Below are positions 35,752 through 46,302 of a stretch of 64,000 nucleotides of DNA, one piece after another (position 1 is the first letter of the stretch; every line of letters starts with the position of its first letter). The translations under genes were made by a program, and so were the position numbers. The DNA lies in the NCBI GenBank assembly GCA_029582265.1, contig CM055828.1, forward strand, positions 16,193,430 to 16,257,429, read 5' to 3'. The DNA comes from Zoroaster sp. YZ-2022 (lineage: Eukaryota; Echinodermata; Asteroidea; Forcipulatida; Zoroasteridae). The notes under the pieces were generated by a model, which saw only the letters and a list, made by a program, of their open reading frames with translations, did not search any database and had not been told where the DNA came from.

Positions 35752-36717
35752 TCACATTACAGTATTCTTTGAAACACTGTAAGGACGATACAAGGTTTCA
35801 GTATAGTTGTATGCATCCTATAACATGTATTTGTTTACGTACATCTGTGAAACGCTGGGCTTTTTATGAATGAAGCCTCTACAAGTAAGCCTAGCATATA
35901 GTATTTTGATATTGACGCAAACCTCATTGTTCTACAGGGCAATATGTTCTTACAGTAATATAGGTCATTGTATATACAACAACAGAACAATTAGGTCTCA
36001 TCAAAACAATAATACCGTACATAATGCATACAAAATGTCAGACTCGAGTCGCCAATTGTTGTGACTTGCGACTTGACTTGACTTGGACAAAAATTACTTG
36101 TGATTTGAATTGACTTGAGTAAATTTGACTTGATGATATTCACCAACATATAGTTACAGATCTAGATATAGATGATCACTTTTTGGTTGGAATCACGGCA
36201 AAATGTACTGTACGTTATCGTGGAAAATTTTGCATAATTAGCCTGTAATACATGTAGACTACATACCCAGTATGTGTACTGTAAAATGTACGCATACATG
36301 TCTATTCTTCCATACAATCCGCCGCAATGGAAGCTGCTGGGGGTATTATGGATAAATGCTACATTAACATTCGAAGTAGTTTATATGAACGACTGGAAAA
36401 GAGGTTATAATGAGACTGTTAATCCGTATTAACAATTTGTAATGTATTGAACAAAAATAATTACAAGTTGACCATAATAACAAGTTCCCCGATACTAAAT
36501 AACTATCTGAATTCACATTTCATTTCTGTATTAAGGGTATATATGTTTTTGTAATTGCAGATATTGCATAATAAGGCAATTTTAACCTGCTTAATTATCA
36601 AATTTTCCTTACATCACCAAGGCAAGCGTTGGGCACTTTTGTTTAGCTCAGCGCGCTTGCTTGTGGGTGGGTGCGGAGGGGTGTATATACGTGACAATTA
36701 TTTGAAGTGGGGTAGGA
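35752..36717 (+). repeat. Module A, copy 4, with A/B spacer
   Basis: Module A to about 36470 (ACATTACAGTATTCTTTGAA; CTTCCATACAATCCGCCGCA). The spacer 36470-36717 (AGTTGACCATAATAACAAGT; GTATATACGTGACAATTATT) is also present at 54866-55130 and, split by an insertion, at 61040-61960, but absent from copies 1 and 3. Confidence 0.75.
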
Positions 36718-37439
36718 GTAAAAACACTGAATGAGAGGGGCGTTACAAATTCCTTCCTGAAATTAACACATATAACACAACAAAAATACAAGCGTACTTC
36801 GATAGTTAGATTTTTTGGTTTATTTACCGACGGAGCCTCGATTATGCCGACTGAGATTTACCGACTAAAAATCGGTATGGGTGGGGTGACGGCCTTGCAG
36901 TCGTAAGAAATGTGTGAAAAAGCATTTGCATTTTTTTCCTTCAAACACTTGGAGTAAAGGGTTTCCATCTGGCAACGTTTTGAAAAATGTTCATATTATT
37001 TTGTTTTTGTTTTCCCTGATGAAATCGAGCATTTCTTTCTAGGATGACTGGTACCTTGACCAATTTCACATCAAGTAAGCTTTCTGATAATAATTCTGTC
37101 ATATTGTAATCAGGTTATTATCAGTGTTGTTTATTTTCTTTAGGTTTATAGTGAAAATGAGTGTTAATTGCCGAATGTATTTTCTAAAATGTATGGAAAC
37201 TTCCATTCCATAATATGGAACTTAATTGATCCCCTCCAACATTTGTAGGCATCCTCATTTGATTTGTTCACATTTTTCAACCGAGGATATTTGCAAACAT
37301 TAATCGCCAACCGAGGACCCATTATTCTATTTTCTTATATAAGTCCTAGGTTAAAACCCAAACCCAAAGCACACATAATTTCAGATTGTCCTTCGGCAAA
37401 GTTGTGTAGTACCGCTCACGAAACAGACGGTTTGAAGTT
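36718..37439 (+). repeat. Module B, copy 4, with TATA box
   Basis: TATATAAG at 37336-37343, flanked by CCGAGGA motifs at about 37280 and 37312; the inverted partner is mutated to GTCCTAGG here. Ends GGTTTGAAGTTAAATCTACA like B3 and B7. Confidence 0.65.
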
Positions 37440-38530
37440 AAATCTACACTTCAGGTAAAACAGCTGCATTTAATAACACAATAGGCCTACATAAACAATT
37501 CCCAAAACAAAAGCGGAGACAATTTCAAAATTGTTTCCATTTTTGCGATTCCGGTGTCAATGATGCCCGCTAGCTCCAACTCCTTCCATTTACATTCAGC
37601 CTCCAGAGATGCAGCGCTTTCAATGTCATGAACTCCGGAAGTACATGAAACGGGAGAAAATATATAATAGTTCCACAAATTATAAATGACTTGTGACGTC
37701 AGCCTATTATAATAATGTGTTGGTTGGGGCACGGCATTTAAGGTACCGACGTCGAGTTTTAATTTCATTGTGATCGTTTACCATTAGCATTTCGCAACGG
37801 AAATAGGAAAAATATATCACATCTTAACTCTTGGATATTATGGACGGACAATAAACGAGGTCTGACGTTTATACGGGATACTATCTAAAACGGAAATATA
37901 GGAAAAACATCTCACATCTTAACTCTTGGATATTATGGACGGACAATAAAGTAGATCTGACGTTTATACGGGATACTCTCTAAAACGGAAATATAGGAAA
38001 AACATCTCACATTTTAACTCTTGGATATTATGGACGGACAATAAACTAGATCTGACGTTTATACGGGATACTCTCTAAAACGGAAATATAGGAAAAACAT
38101 ATCACATCTTAACTCTTGGATATTATGGACGGACAATAAACTAGATCTGACGTTTATACGGGATACTCTCTAAAACGGAAATATAGGAAAAACATCTCAC
38201 ATTTTAACTCTTGGATATTATCGACGGACAATAAACTAGATCTGACGTTTATACGGGATACTCTCTAAAACGGAAATATAGGAAAAACATCTCACATTTT
38301 AACTCTTGGATATTATCGACGGACAATAAACTAGATCTGACGTTTATACGGGATACTCTCTAAAATGGAAATATAGGAAAAACATCTCACATCTTAACTC
38401 TTGGATATTATCGACGGACAATAAACTACTTGACGTTTATGTGGGATACTCTCTAAAACGGAAATATAGAATAAACATCACACATTTTAACTCTTGGATA
38501 TTATCGAAGTAGAATATCAACAGTTTCAAG
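37440..38530 (+). repeat. Module C, copy 4: longest 95-bp minisatellite
   Basis: CRE TGACGTCA at 37694-37701. About seven 95-bp units fill 37800-38510: GACGTTTATACGGG starts at 37864, 37959 and 38054 and continues at that spacing. Each unit holds CATCTCACATCTTAACTCTT and GGACGGACAATAAAC. Donor GTAAGT at 38531. The other C copies have two to four units. Confidence 0.9.
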
Positions 38531-39423
38531 GTAAGTGGGATTTTTTACAAGACATTACAATATAGAAATAACTTGCGTTTATTTAAGTATCTTTACCAAG
38601 CACCAGTGGTTACTTGATTCTTCCATGGTGTTCATATTGGAAAAGCTGATCAATATTAACATCACTCTTGTAGAAATTGTGAATTATTATATATACGCCT
38701 AAGTTTATTTAGTTTTAAGATGGTATTAAACACATGTTGTCATTCCGACTGACCTGTTGTCATTTCTAAACAAAACAAAATGTGAAATGTGTATAAAAAA
38801 CGAACAGTTTCTACATTATAATAAGTAGGCATACATAGATCGGAATGTATTTGAGACACAAAATTCAACTTACAATGAATATGTAAAATATGAATGAATT
38901 TTCACAATTTTGTCGTCAAAGGGAAGGTAACATTGGTAACAATAAACATACAACATTGGTAATTACCAGATTATCAACAAATAATTATATACAATTATAC
39001 TTGGTGTAAAGTTGGACAATTTATTCCCTGTGCATATTAGGCAAACAAGGATTTGAAGTCGAATTTTGAAAGTGTTGCTGTCCGGAAACTTTTTGAAATG
39101 TTTACAAGTTAATTTTATGATATATTTCTTGAAAACTAGAGGGATGAACTAAATGTACTTTGCCAAATACCAATGTTGTACCAAAACAACATCAACTGAA
39201 TCCTTAACATGTTAACCAAACCTCATTGATTCTTATCACAAATTTATCAACATTTTGGCTGCAATTGGACTCCGTTTTATAGCAAAGAAAAAATAATATA
39301 ATGCCAACGCGCGGGTCTGAGGCAATGCGCACAGAGACCAGAAACCGGAGACTTTTTTCGGCCTCATCGGATTTGTTTATTTCTTCGTTTTATTTCGAAA
39401 CATTTCAAAGATTGAGTAGGCCT
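38531..39423 (+). repeat. Module D, copy 4 (partly deleted)
   Basis: Matches 25867-27130 and 63370-64000 with deletions. Contains one unit of the 71-bp sequence near 39134. Positions 39250-39423 (CCAACGCGCGGGTCTGAGG) are not seen elsewhere. Confidence 0.65.
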
Positions 39424-39997
39424 AAGTTTTTTGTTGAAATGATCAAAAATATACAATTCCAACAGATTAATTTTTTTTTTTACATATGCCTAGGTCTTAG
39501 ACGTAAGTTATTCAAGACCATTTTGTAATCTGAGTTTGGAGAAGCTTCAAAGCTTGTCCCGATCTTTTCTGCTATGCTGTGGCCGTCGCCCGCGCCGCTA
39601 TACATTACCCGAACCTGCACCCGTTGCCTGTGCATGTTTCCTCACATGGCAGTGTATCGCGCATGTTTCATTGGCGTAATGGTGTTATGGTAATGGATCT
39701 GTCGTGCCCTAAGTTTTTTGTTGAAATGATCAAAAATATACAATTCCAACAGATTAATTTTTTTTTTACATATGCCTAGGTCTTAGACGTAAGTTATTCA
39801 AGACCATTTTGTAATCTGAGTTTGGAGAAGCTTCAAAGCTTGTCCCGATCTTTTCTGCTATGCTGTGGCCGTCGCCCGCGCCGCTATACATTACCCGAAC
39901 CTGCACCCGTTGCCTGTGCATGTTTCCTCACATGGCAGTGTATCGCGCATGTTTCATTGGCGTAATGGTGTTATGGTAATGGAACTGTCGTGCCCTG
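39424..39997. repeat. 287-bp direct tandem duplication
   Basis: AAGTTTTTTGTTGAAATGAT begins at 39424 and 39711; the two units are almost identical to GTAATGGA(T/A)CTGTCGTGCCC. The inner part GTTTCCTCACATGG to CATTGGCGTAATGGTG matches, inverted, the left edge of the assembly gap (3949-3994). GC-rich CGTCGCCCGCGCCGC interrupts the AT-rich setting. Confidence 0.9.
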
Positions 39998-40293
39998 TTA
40001 TCTAGGCTAGCGCGTGGTCTTGGGGGTATTATTTTCAATCACAAGGTTCAGCCTGCTCTGGTCGTGACGATATTCCCGCTTTAACGGATGGTATAGACTT
40101 ATCAAAATCAGAACAGCAAGTATGCAGTTGTTTCAAAATGACAAGTCTAGCTTAAATTAAATTCATGTAAACAACATTCAAAGCAAACCTTACTACTTTA
40201 CTGATAATGTACAATCGTGTCCGTAGCAATTTATACAGTAGGTACAGCCAAAAATCATACAAATTAGATTAGATTGCTTTGTGTTTAATGTTA
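39998..40293 (+). repeat. Module E, copy 4 (5' part)
   Basis: From about 40140 it matches 12905-13030 in diverged form (TAGCTTAAATTAAAT; AGATTGCTTTGTGTTTAATG). 39998-40140 is unassigned. Confidence 0.55.
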
Positions 40294-40450
40294 GGTAAAA
40301 CTTGTAGCTTTGCATGGTGAGGATGATAAGTAAGACTAATTGCGGTGACACCATGTGGAATCTCAATTGAGTAGTAATTAGTTCTGAAAAGAACTGGGGG
40401 TACAACTCGACGTTTCGATCAGTATGCTCTGATCGTCCTCAGAGCATACT
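40294..40450 (-). mobile_element. Penelope-like element fragment with hammerhead-like core
   Basis: This 157-bp insert has GTTA on both sides (40290-40293 and 40451-40454); the empty site GTTTAATGTTATTATGTGAT is at about 13021 and 31628. On the minus strand it reads CTGAGGA, then CGATCAG-AGCATA-CTGATCG (a 7-bp hairpin), then AAACGTCGAG. CUGANGA, a stem and GAAAC are the conserved core of hammerhead ribozymes such as those in Penelope-like retroelements. The stem I/III partners upstream are missing, so it should be truncated and inactive. The same strand also allows a perfect 13-bp hairpin (40420-40432 with 40439-40451). Confidence 0.5.
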
Positions 40451-41655
40451 GTTATTATGTGATTTTGTTACTTAACCATATATTAAGAAAACGTTCGTAA
40501 AAGCTTTAAAATGGTTAAGAATAAAACACTGCGAACTGCACTTAAAAACAATTCCAGTTTTGCTTTTCTCAGGTCAAAATTGAAACCATGTCATTCACTG
40601 CTCCCTATGAATGTTCGTCTTCAAGAATAATGACAAATGTAGACGAAGTATTTATATAACCTTGAACGATGTAATAATTCTAAATATCGAAGATAATATA
40701 ATGAACATTAGTAATGTATGTGTAGATATGATAATCAGCATTAGTGCATTAGTGTATTAAATAGTTTAGTGGACTCGGACGATTGATTTGTTTGGACTTG
40801 GACAAGTATCCAAGTCCACACCGAAATATTTACACAATCTTGGGATCTTCACATAGCTTATTATATCCTATGCTATTTAAAATGACGCAAAAAAACCTAG
40901 GCTATCTGTTAATATTCGAATATATCACAGTATATCTGATCAGCAATAGCCTATGACTGTGTGACCACCTCGACAGACCTTGACAAACGAGCTGCATGTT
41001 CTAGGTGGCCAATTTTAAGCATTTGCATTGGAGACATGCACTCTGGACACTTTTATGCAATTCCACCCACTCTTGCCTAATACCACATCTGGGCACATGA
41101 TTGTGTGGAGGCGACTTTTTTAAGCAGTAAAACAAACACCATTATGTATGAATTTCTTAGAAGTTTGGGTCAAGCCAGATGGTGTATGCTCCCGCAGGCG
41201 CACGAGTCCGCAGTAAAAAATAAAAATAAAAAAATAAAAATCATGGATTTACTCATGAGTGCATATTCTAGTTGTCATTATCATTTTTATGATCGTGTAA
41301 ACAATACGGGCCATATCATATGATATCCAATGCCTCATATGAAAGGCTGTAATATCATTAGCAAGAAATATGGCACTTTGGTGAATGTGTATAAATTTAT
41401 GTTTATAAAGTTGGGAGCAACCTGTGTACCAAGGCCGAAATAGGCAAGACGAAAAAAACATTTTTGGCTAAATTATTCTCAGTACAAAAGAAATATGTCG
41501 AATGTTTTGATTATTATTATTATTAATTTTAATTTATTTAGTTTATTGATGCATTACTTTGTTTTGCATTAGAGAAAGTAAATATGCAATGCTATTCTAA
41601 CTACTAAAATTATTTTGTAGAACATGTTTTTGTTTCTATCAAATCTTATTGAATC
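40451..41655 (+). repeat. Modules E (3' part) and F, copy 4
   Basis: 40451-41230 is a diverged E (ATTATGTGATTTTGTTACTT; TCCACCCACTCTTGCC). 41240-41640 is F (TCTAGTTGTCATTATCATTT; GGCTGTAATATCATTAGCAA). No gene is seen. Confidence 0.65.
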
Positions 41656-41725
41656 GGTTTGGCCTCTGACCTGGCCCCATAGAGCAATAGATAATTGGCA
41701 TAAGTGGACCACCCACCAACATAGG

Positions 41726-41798
41726 GGCTGGTTAGCTCATTTGTTTGAGAGCTCGTACGGTAATCGAGAGGTCGCGGGTTCGAGCCCTGCATCAGCCA
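41726..41798 (+). pseudogene. tRNA-Thr-like pseudogene, decayed copy
   Basis: Acceptor arms GGCTGGT and ATCAGCC pair fully (one G-T). The D arm (GCTCATTTGTTTGAGA) is mutated relative to the second copy. Anticodon-loop and T-arm sequences equal those of 42047-42119. Not a functional tRNA. Confidence 0.65.
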
Positions 41799-42046
41799 AT
41801 TTTTCTTTGCTCGCGAACCGTTTATAATATTTCTGGTCAGTTTCTCCATATAAATCTACTTTGTGTACAACCACATAAAAGGCTTGTGTCCCGTTAATTG
41901 TGTGATCCCCGCTACTGCCGTTACCCGGGTTGTTTGCATCTGACCGGGGCTTGATCCCTGGCTACTCGGCAGATATGGTTTGGCCTCTGACCTGGCCCCA
42001 TAGAGCAATAGATAATTGGCATAAGTGGACCGCCCACCAACATAGG

Positions 42047-42119
42047 GGCTGGTTAGCTCAGTTGGTAGAGCGCTCGTACGGTAATCGAGAGGTCGCGGGT
42101 TCGAGTCCTGCATCAGGCA
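42047..42119 (+). pseudogene. tRNA-Thr-like sequence (GGT loop), SINE head
   Basis: 73 nt fold as a cloverleaf: acceptor GGCTGGT/ATCAGGC (one mismatch), D stem GCTC/GAGC, anticodon stem CTCG/CGAG, variable loop AGGTC, T stem GCGGG/CCTGC with loop TTCGAGT. The A box is TAGCTCAGTTGG and the B box GGTTCGAGTCC. The loop ACGGTAA would give anticodon GGT, but T33 is C and base pair 31-39 is lost. GGT is also not the usual animal tRNA-Thr anticodon. A SINE promoter or pseudogene is more likely than a gene. Confidence 0.65.
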
Positions 42120-42262
42120 ATTTTTCTTTGCTCGCTACCCGTTTATAATATTTCAGGTCAGTTTCTCCATATAAATCTACTTTGTGTACAACCACATAAA
42201 AGGCTTGTGTCCCATTAATTGTGTGATCCCCGCTACTGCCATTACCCGGGTTGTTTGCATCT

Positions 42263-42711
42263 ATGTTTGCTCTATGCGCCCTCTTTATCCACCGAATTAT
42301 AGGGGCCAAATGCTGGATGGGGCTATTTAAGGCGGAGAGTCTGGACCTGCTTACCCACGGAAATGTTTTGACTTTTTGGCGTACTGTTATCCAATATGAT
42401 TCGTTATCAGGACCACGTTTGGGTAGTATTTTGGCTTATGATGCAGATGTGAGTAGGTCCCTCACTTTTTAATTTCCCAACCCAACCATCAAACGATTGT
42501 AAGGGACCGCCTTACAGACACCGGATTTATTTCAAGATGCTCAGTAGTGCATTCAGAGCTCTTTATAACAACATCTTTTACGTTTTAGCGGATTGCAAGA
42601 AAAACTCTAACATACTCCTCAGGACTTTGGGTATTCCTACATAATTATTGGGGTCACAATTTTGTTATGGGCCATCCAAAATAGAGGAGACAATTATTAA
42701 CATTACTTTCG
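42263..42711 (+). repeat. K-like fragment and unassigned sequence
   Basis: 42263-42480 matches 16445-16630 in diverged form (CAAATGCTGGATGGGGCTAT; TTATGATGCAGATGTGAGTA). 42480-42711 has no match that I can see and no gene. Confidence 0.55.
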
Positions 42712-43478
42712 CCTCTTTGTGAGAGCGTAGCCACAGCGTAGGGTCACGAAAATTACAGGTTTGCCAATTTGTTTTCACTCTGAACACTTTGTTGTGCATA
42801 CTGAACGCTTTGTGAATATTGTTGGTGTTGCAAGAGACACGGTAGTCTACTCTTCAGTCGTCACGAATGGCAAACATATTATTTAGTTATTTTATCTCTT
42901 AAACATATCAACCAAATTAATAATGGATCAAAATCTGATATTTGACGTAATGATGTCCATTTTGTTAAGATCAGCATTTGAAAGTTGACAATTAACCCCA
43001 AACACGTATAATTATTGAATGTATTACAGTATTAAACATCTAGTATAAACTATACTACTAATAGTGGAATTTCCATTGGACCTTTTCAAAATGCATGCAT
43101 GGTTTATTTCGGTACGATGGGTACCTAAGGAATATATATTAACAGTAAGAAAATTTGAGCGTTCTGGAGATATTATTATACACAAATCCATTGTGGAGAC
43201 ATTGTGGCTCCCTAGGCGTGATAGGATTAATATTTGCACTATTATACATGTGTTATGCATTAACGATTATTCAAAAGGGCAATTTTCGGGGTTGATCATC
43301 ACGAATCATGACGAAAGACAAAATGTTCAAAATGTGGTTCATACCCAATGGTCTTGTCCATGTTACACAGGGATATGCTAATTTATTTCACAATATATTG
43401 TGAAGGAAGACACAATGCATTATAAGCGTACTTAAATCCTGTTATGAATAGCTTTAAATTACAAATAATTGTATGTAC
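42712..43478 (+). repeat. Module M, copy 4 (with a ~385-bp insert)
   Basis: Begins CGCCTCTTTGTGAGAGCGTA and matches 19660-20040. Between about 42934 and 43317 there is extra sequence absent from the other M copies; it has a 105-residue plus-strand frame (43064-43381) with no recognisable domain and partial similarity to 19330-19350 (CATTGGACCTTTTCAAAAT). I do not call it a gene. Confidence 0.6.
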
Positions 43479-43694
43479 CAGTGGCGTAACCAGGGTCCCA
43501 TTTTCATGGGCACTAGGGGGTGCACCACTTTTTCTTGGGGGCCTGTCAATACTTGTACATTTTGTATCCTGCAGCCTCAAATGGGGACCTATTTTATTTC
43601 AAAATGCTGAATGTGGGGGGGGGGGGGGCAACTGGGGCAAAGACCTCAGCCGTATGTGCCCCCGCCCCCGTGCACCCCCATATTTACGCCACTG
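43479..43694. mobile_element. hAT-like MITE
   Basis: Ends CAGTGGCGTAACCAGGG and TTTACGCCACTG, flanks GTATGTAC (43471-43478) and ATATGCAC (43695-43702). It is longer than its relatives because of a G-run near 43615-43628. Confidence 0.75.
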
Positions 43695-44888
43695 ATATGC
43701 ACATGTACATGAACATACACATTGAATGATACTAAATATGCGTCATTTCCTTATTTGTTAGTATTATTATTATTTGATGGCATGAATGTGTAAAAAGTAG
43801 AGAGGTCAATTGGTAAATTCTTGTGGGTCTACATAAATGAGGGTCGGGAGTTTGTGGTCTGTGCCAGCGCGTCAGTCGAGCAGGCATCCCCGTGAGACAC
43901 GGCCTAGGAGACAGCGATCTTGGGGACATTGGGTAAAGGCAGTGCGGACGAGCAAAGTTCCATCTTGGAGACATTGATAGTTAACATAAGACATCTTAGG
44001 AATAGTATTTCCAAATGTAGGGTATAGGATTGGTCATTCAAAAATAACAAAATGGTGAAATTAATGTGAAACTTATTTGGTGTAAAGCTAATGATGGTAA
44101 ATCAGTTTTCACTACAAATAATTTTGTTTGAGGTGCTGTCAGAAATAATTGGCATTTCTTTGTGCTGTCACTTTCAGAGTGAAATAATTTACTGTTGGAA
44201 TTTAGGAAATAATACTCTATTCTGTGTAAGAATGAATATAATCTGAATGTCTTTTTTTATTATCTTGTTAACGACATAACGGAATAAGCTGCAAACTTTC
44301 ACAGTTTTCTTGAATGTACATCTTGATTCAAAGAGAGTAAACTCATTCATAGAAGCAGTTTTACCAACATCAACTTCATTACGATCGTAGATTTATTGAC
44401 ATTTAATTTTACATGATATTGCAAATTATACTTTTCACAAATATTTGCGGACAATCACCACACATGTAACAAGTTGGGGGGGGGGGGCATGCAAGCAGAC
44501 AGCCGGGATCGCGTACTGGGTACAGCCGCGTGGGCCGTGTGTGGGATGCACCGTACATTTGCATCAACTTGACAGGGATTAATAAGGTTAACATTGACAC
44601 GCACATGTAATTGATTCCATGATGGATGTGATGATGAGATGCATGGTTACTCCCTGCAATGATAACCTGCACGTAAGCCTTTCTGGAGATACGTTTTAAA
44701 GGCTTTTGGTGATTTGATAATCTTGTTTCGTAAATCCTATTGACCATCCCACAGTCCAAAAAGTGTGTGTGGGGGATATATTCCCATCCCCGGGATTTAC
44801 GCCCGTGGCCTACACGTAGCCTTTCTGGAAACAAGTTTTAAAGAATTTGTGTGATTTGATGATCTAGTAACTCGTAATATTGATTTGT
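43695..44888 (+). repeat. Modules M (end) and N, copy 4
   Basis: Matches 20251-21330 and, inverted, 1030-2430. Contains a G-run (44476-44487) and AACAAGTTGGGG. The minus-strand 141-residue frame (44409-44834) is shared in part with the other N modules and has no recognisable domain. Confidence 0.7.
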
Positions 44889-45131
44889 AATAATAATAAT
44901 GGACACTTATATTGCGCCGGTATCCGTCAAGTTTGACGCACATGGCGCATAAGCATTATTGCCCCTGTTTGGGGTATTTTACTTCCATTCCAGAATGTTG
45001 CATTATACAACACACGGGACCTACAGCTTTACGTCCCAAGGACAAAGCAATTATTATGGTATTACTCAAGCCAGGTCGGGATTCGAACCCACATTCACAA
45101 CATTCACTAGACCACTAGGCCGCGACACTCC
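44889..45131 (-). mobile_element. tRNA-derived SINE, minus orientation
   Basis: AAT tail with ATGGACACTTATATTGCGCC at the left; GTCGGGATTCGAACCCACAT (B-box complement) and AGGCCGCGACACTCC at the right. Slightly shorter than the 21772-22028 copy after ACGTCCCAAGGAC. Confidence 0.75.
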
Positions 45132-45770
45132 TTTTACTAATGACAATGAATGTGAACGATAATAGGTTTGAAAACTCTGAACCATTGCAATATATATTCA
45201 TGTTCCTAATTGTCTCATAATAAACCAACCAGGCACCTATTGAGAATTGAGATCATCATATATAATTTGTGTATGCATAATTGATGTAAATTGTATTACT
45301 TTATGATTAATATAGAGATACAAAGAAGCAATAATTATTAATACATTTCCTGTTATACATAGAGCCTTTGTCCAAAGAACTCACATTCAATGACGGATCC
45401 AGGTGGCGGGGCAAAGGGGGCATGTTTCTGAGTATGGCCCTTGCTCACATTACAATATTCTTTGAAACACTGGAAGGATGATACAAGGTTTCAGTATAGT
45501 TGTTTGCATCCTATAACATGTTTTTGTTTACGTACATCTGTGAAACGCCGGGCTCTTTATAAATGAAGCCACTGCAAGTAAGCCTAGCCTATAGTATTTT
45601 GATATTGACGCAAACCTCATTGTTCTACAGGGCAATATGTTCTTACAATAGGTTCTTATGTAGGTCATTGTATATACAACAACAGAACAATTAGGTCTCA
45701 ATTATTGTGAGTTTTGACTTCACCTGTGAATCGACTCGACTTGGACAAAAATTACTTGATGACTTGACTT
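45132..45770 (+). repeat. Modules P and A, copy 5 (A truncated)
   Basis: P to 45445, then ACATTACAATATTCTTTGAA begins A. A ends at the GACTTGACTT tract and joins module B at AATGTTTTCCCGTAAAAACG, so the second half of A is deleted. The same A-B junction is seen inverted at 740-760, meaning the inverted segment and this copy share a common ancestor. Confidence 0.7.
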
Positions 45771-46302
45771 AATGTTTTCCCGTAAAAACGCTGAATGTGA
45801 GGGGCGTTACAAATTCCTGAAATTAACACATATAACACAACAAAAACACAAGCCTACTTCGTTAGCTTATTTGCCGACGGAGGCTCGATTGTGCCCACTG
45901 AGAAGCTCCATTTGCCAATTAAAAACCGATATGGGGCGTATCACATCACACCCCACCGCCCTGAAGTAAAAAGAAAAGTGTAAAAAAAAATGTTGGTTCG
46001 TGTTTTCTCTGATGAAATGCGAAAAATTTTTCCAAGGATGATTGGTACCTTTATTAATTTCACATCAAGTGAGCTTTCTGATAATAATTCAGGTTATTAT
46101 CAATGTTGTTTATTTTCTTTATATTTATAGTGAAAATGAGTGTTAAGTGACAAATGCATTCTCTAAAATATTATGAAACTTAGTTGATCCCCTCCAACAT
46201 TTGTAGGCATCTCCCATTTGATTTGTTCACGTTTGTCAACCGAGGACACTTGCAAACAATAATCGCCAACCGAGGACCCATTATTCTATTTTGTTATATA
46301 CA
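45771..46302 (+). repeat. Module B, copy 5 (cut by element I)
   Basis: Matches the inverted 207-750 and 62000-62620. It ends at ATTCTATTTTGTTATATACA, exactly where the TATA box lies in other copies, and element I follows. Confidence 0.7.

Larger units (their letters stand above)
41656..42262 (+). mobile_element. tRNA-Thr-like SINE, tandem 321-bp duplication
   Basis: Two copies: GGTTTGGCCTCTGACCTGGC starts at 41656 and 41977, 321 bp apart; the second is cut at about 42262 (TTGTTTGCATCT). Each has a tRNA-like segment followed by a tail (TTTTTCTTTGCTCGC; TACTTTGTGTACAACCACAT). Minus-strand frames containing SNPRPLDYRTS-like peptides are the usual spurious translation of such tRNA-like sequence. 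Confidence 0.75.

Noticed and set aside
37864..38510. CRISPR-like array (regularly spaced repeats)
   Set aside because: The 95-bp units are contiguous and similar throughout, with no unique spacers; the genome is eukaryotic.
41726..42119. Two functional tRNA-Thr genes
   Set aside because: Loss of U33, a lost anticodon-stem pair, a damaged D arm in the first copy and location within a 321-bp repeated unit point to a SINE or pseudogenes.
41646..42309. Minus-strand frames with SNPRPLDYRTS-like peptides
   Set aside because: This is the translation of tRNA-like B-box and anticodon-arm sequence on the opposite strand, a common false protein.
43064..43381. 105-residue frame as a gene
   Set aside because: It lies in an insert within a repeat module, has no recognisable motif and no homologue in the other copies.
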